Shown here one piece after another: positions 63,632-64,000 of a stretch of 64,000 nt of DNA. Positions within the stretch are counted from its first letter, which is position 1. Each line of letters begins with the position of its first letter. The notes beneath the pieces were generated by a model. The model saw only the letters and a list, made by a program, of their open reading frames with translations, searched no databases and was not told the origin of the DNA. The position numbers and the translations under genes are program-made. The DNA lies in NCBI RefSeq assembly GCF_012489685.1, contig NC_080046.1, positions 39,705,176 through 39,769,175 of the forward strand, written 5' to 3'. This stretch comes from Lotus japonicus (lineage: Eukaryota; Streptophyta; Magnoliopsida; Fabales; Fabaceae).

Positions 63632-64000
63632 TGTAAGACCCAAGATTTTAAGCTTAGGATCAGTGGAAGAGATTTCCATTTACGATTAGGGTTGATGTAT
63701 TGTGAAGGGAAACCTGAACTAGAGTTTACCAAATGAAATAAATTTATGAAGGAGAAAGTTCAGGAAAAGTCAAAGGATTACATCATGATCGATAAAAGTT
63801 ATAGTACGATCGTTATACGCTTAACCTAGGTCAAAAACCCTAGTATATAGCTAATTTTCACTTTTAGGCACGACGGAAGTTAATTCCAAAAATCTTCAGA
63901 GAAATGTTAGAACTTCTCTTTTTCCATATATCACAATCGTTTCGAGGCGAAACTCTAGGATCTACGAACGTCCGATTCCAATCATCGGAAGTTTGCCGAA
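63632..64000 (+). mobile_element. LTR start, same family as 54676/58680 but plus strand (truncated)
   Basis: Begins TGTAAGACCCAAGATTTTAAG and then matches the reverse complement of the right ends of the two solo LTRs (CAGGAAAAGTC, AACCTAGG, GAAATGTTAGAACTTCTCTT, CGGAAGTTTGCCGAA). It runs off the window. The possible duplication AGGGA at 63627-63631 cannot be checked. Confidence 0.7.

Overview
This is plant nuclear DNA: AT-rich, intron-scale intergenic sequence with few host genes, densely packed with plant transposable elements (Ty1/copia Sirevirus, Ty3/gypsy chromovirus, LINE remnants, MULE, hAT, Harbinger-like and Stowaway elements, Helitron-type ends). A dicot is likely and a papilionoid legume is my best guess from the element types; this is an inference, since no species-diagnostic gene is present. 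The only convincing host genes are three paralogues of a small (133-136 aa) multi-pass membrane protein of unknown function at 2472-2873 (+), 7646-8056 (+) and 38414-38815 (-). The same TATA 10-mer lies upstream of copies 1 and 3. For copy 2 it lies stranded about 4.2 kb away on the far side of a retrotransposon.

Layout. 1-5954: a Helitron 3' end, host-like AT-rich DNA, a 914-bp MULE with 9-bp target duplication and gene-like filling, paralogue 1, and a Stowaway MITE. 5955-12246: a Ty3/gypsy element broken by an inversion. Its 5' LTR and gag lie on the minus strand next to paralogue 2 and its pol and 3' LTR on the plus strand, yet the two LTRs (333 bp each) still carry the matching duplication GAATG. 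12247-20693: LINE 3' tails, a Tourist-like MITE, a terminal-inverted-repeat element near 14.5-15.8 kb, Helitron-type ends, and an AT-rich repeat field. 20702-33068: a hAT-like element split by an 11.7-kb Tekay/Del-like chromovirus. The chromovirus has 3826-bp LTRs that differ at one base as far as I could compare, but it lacks protease and reverse transcriptase and has a frameshifted integrase.

33069-38413: non-LTR retrotransposon scraps and unassigned DNA. 38414-38899: paralogue 3 and its promoter. 39146-53521: three nested elements, a Harbinger-like element containing a copia solo LTR, which contains a complete 12.1-kb Sirevirus with gag, pol, an ORF3 and a short antisense ORF with its own TATA-like box. 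53858-63317: a dead LINE cut by a solo LTR that is itself cut by a second solo LTR of the same large chromovirus-type family. 63318-64000: two further LTR starts running off the window edge.

The window is largely an insertion archive in which target-site duplications allow the order of events to be read. The most notable items are the LTR-element inversion that separates paralogue 2 from its promoter, the antisense ORF in the Sirevirus, and the RT-less but very young chromovirus.
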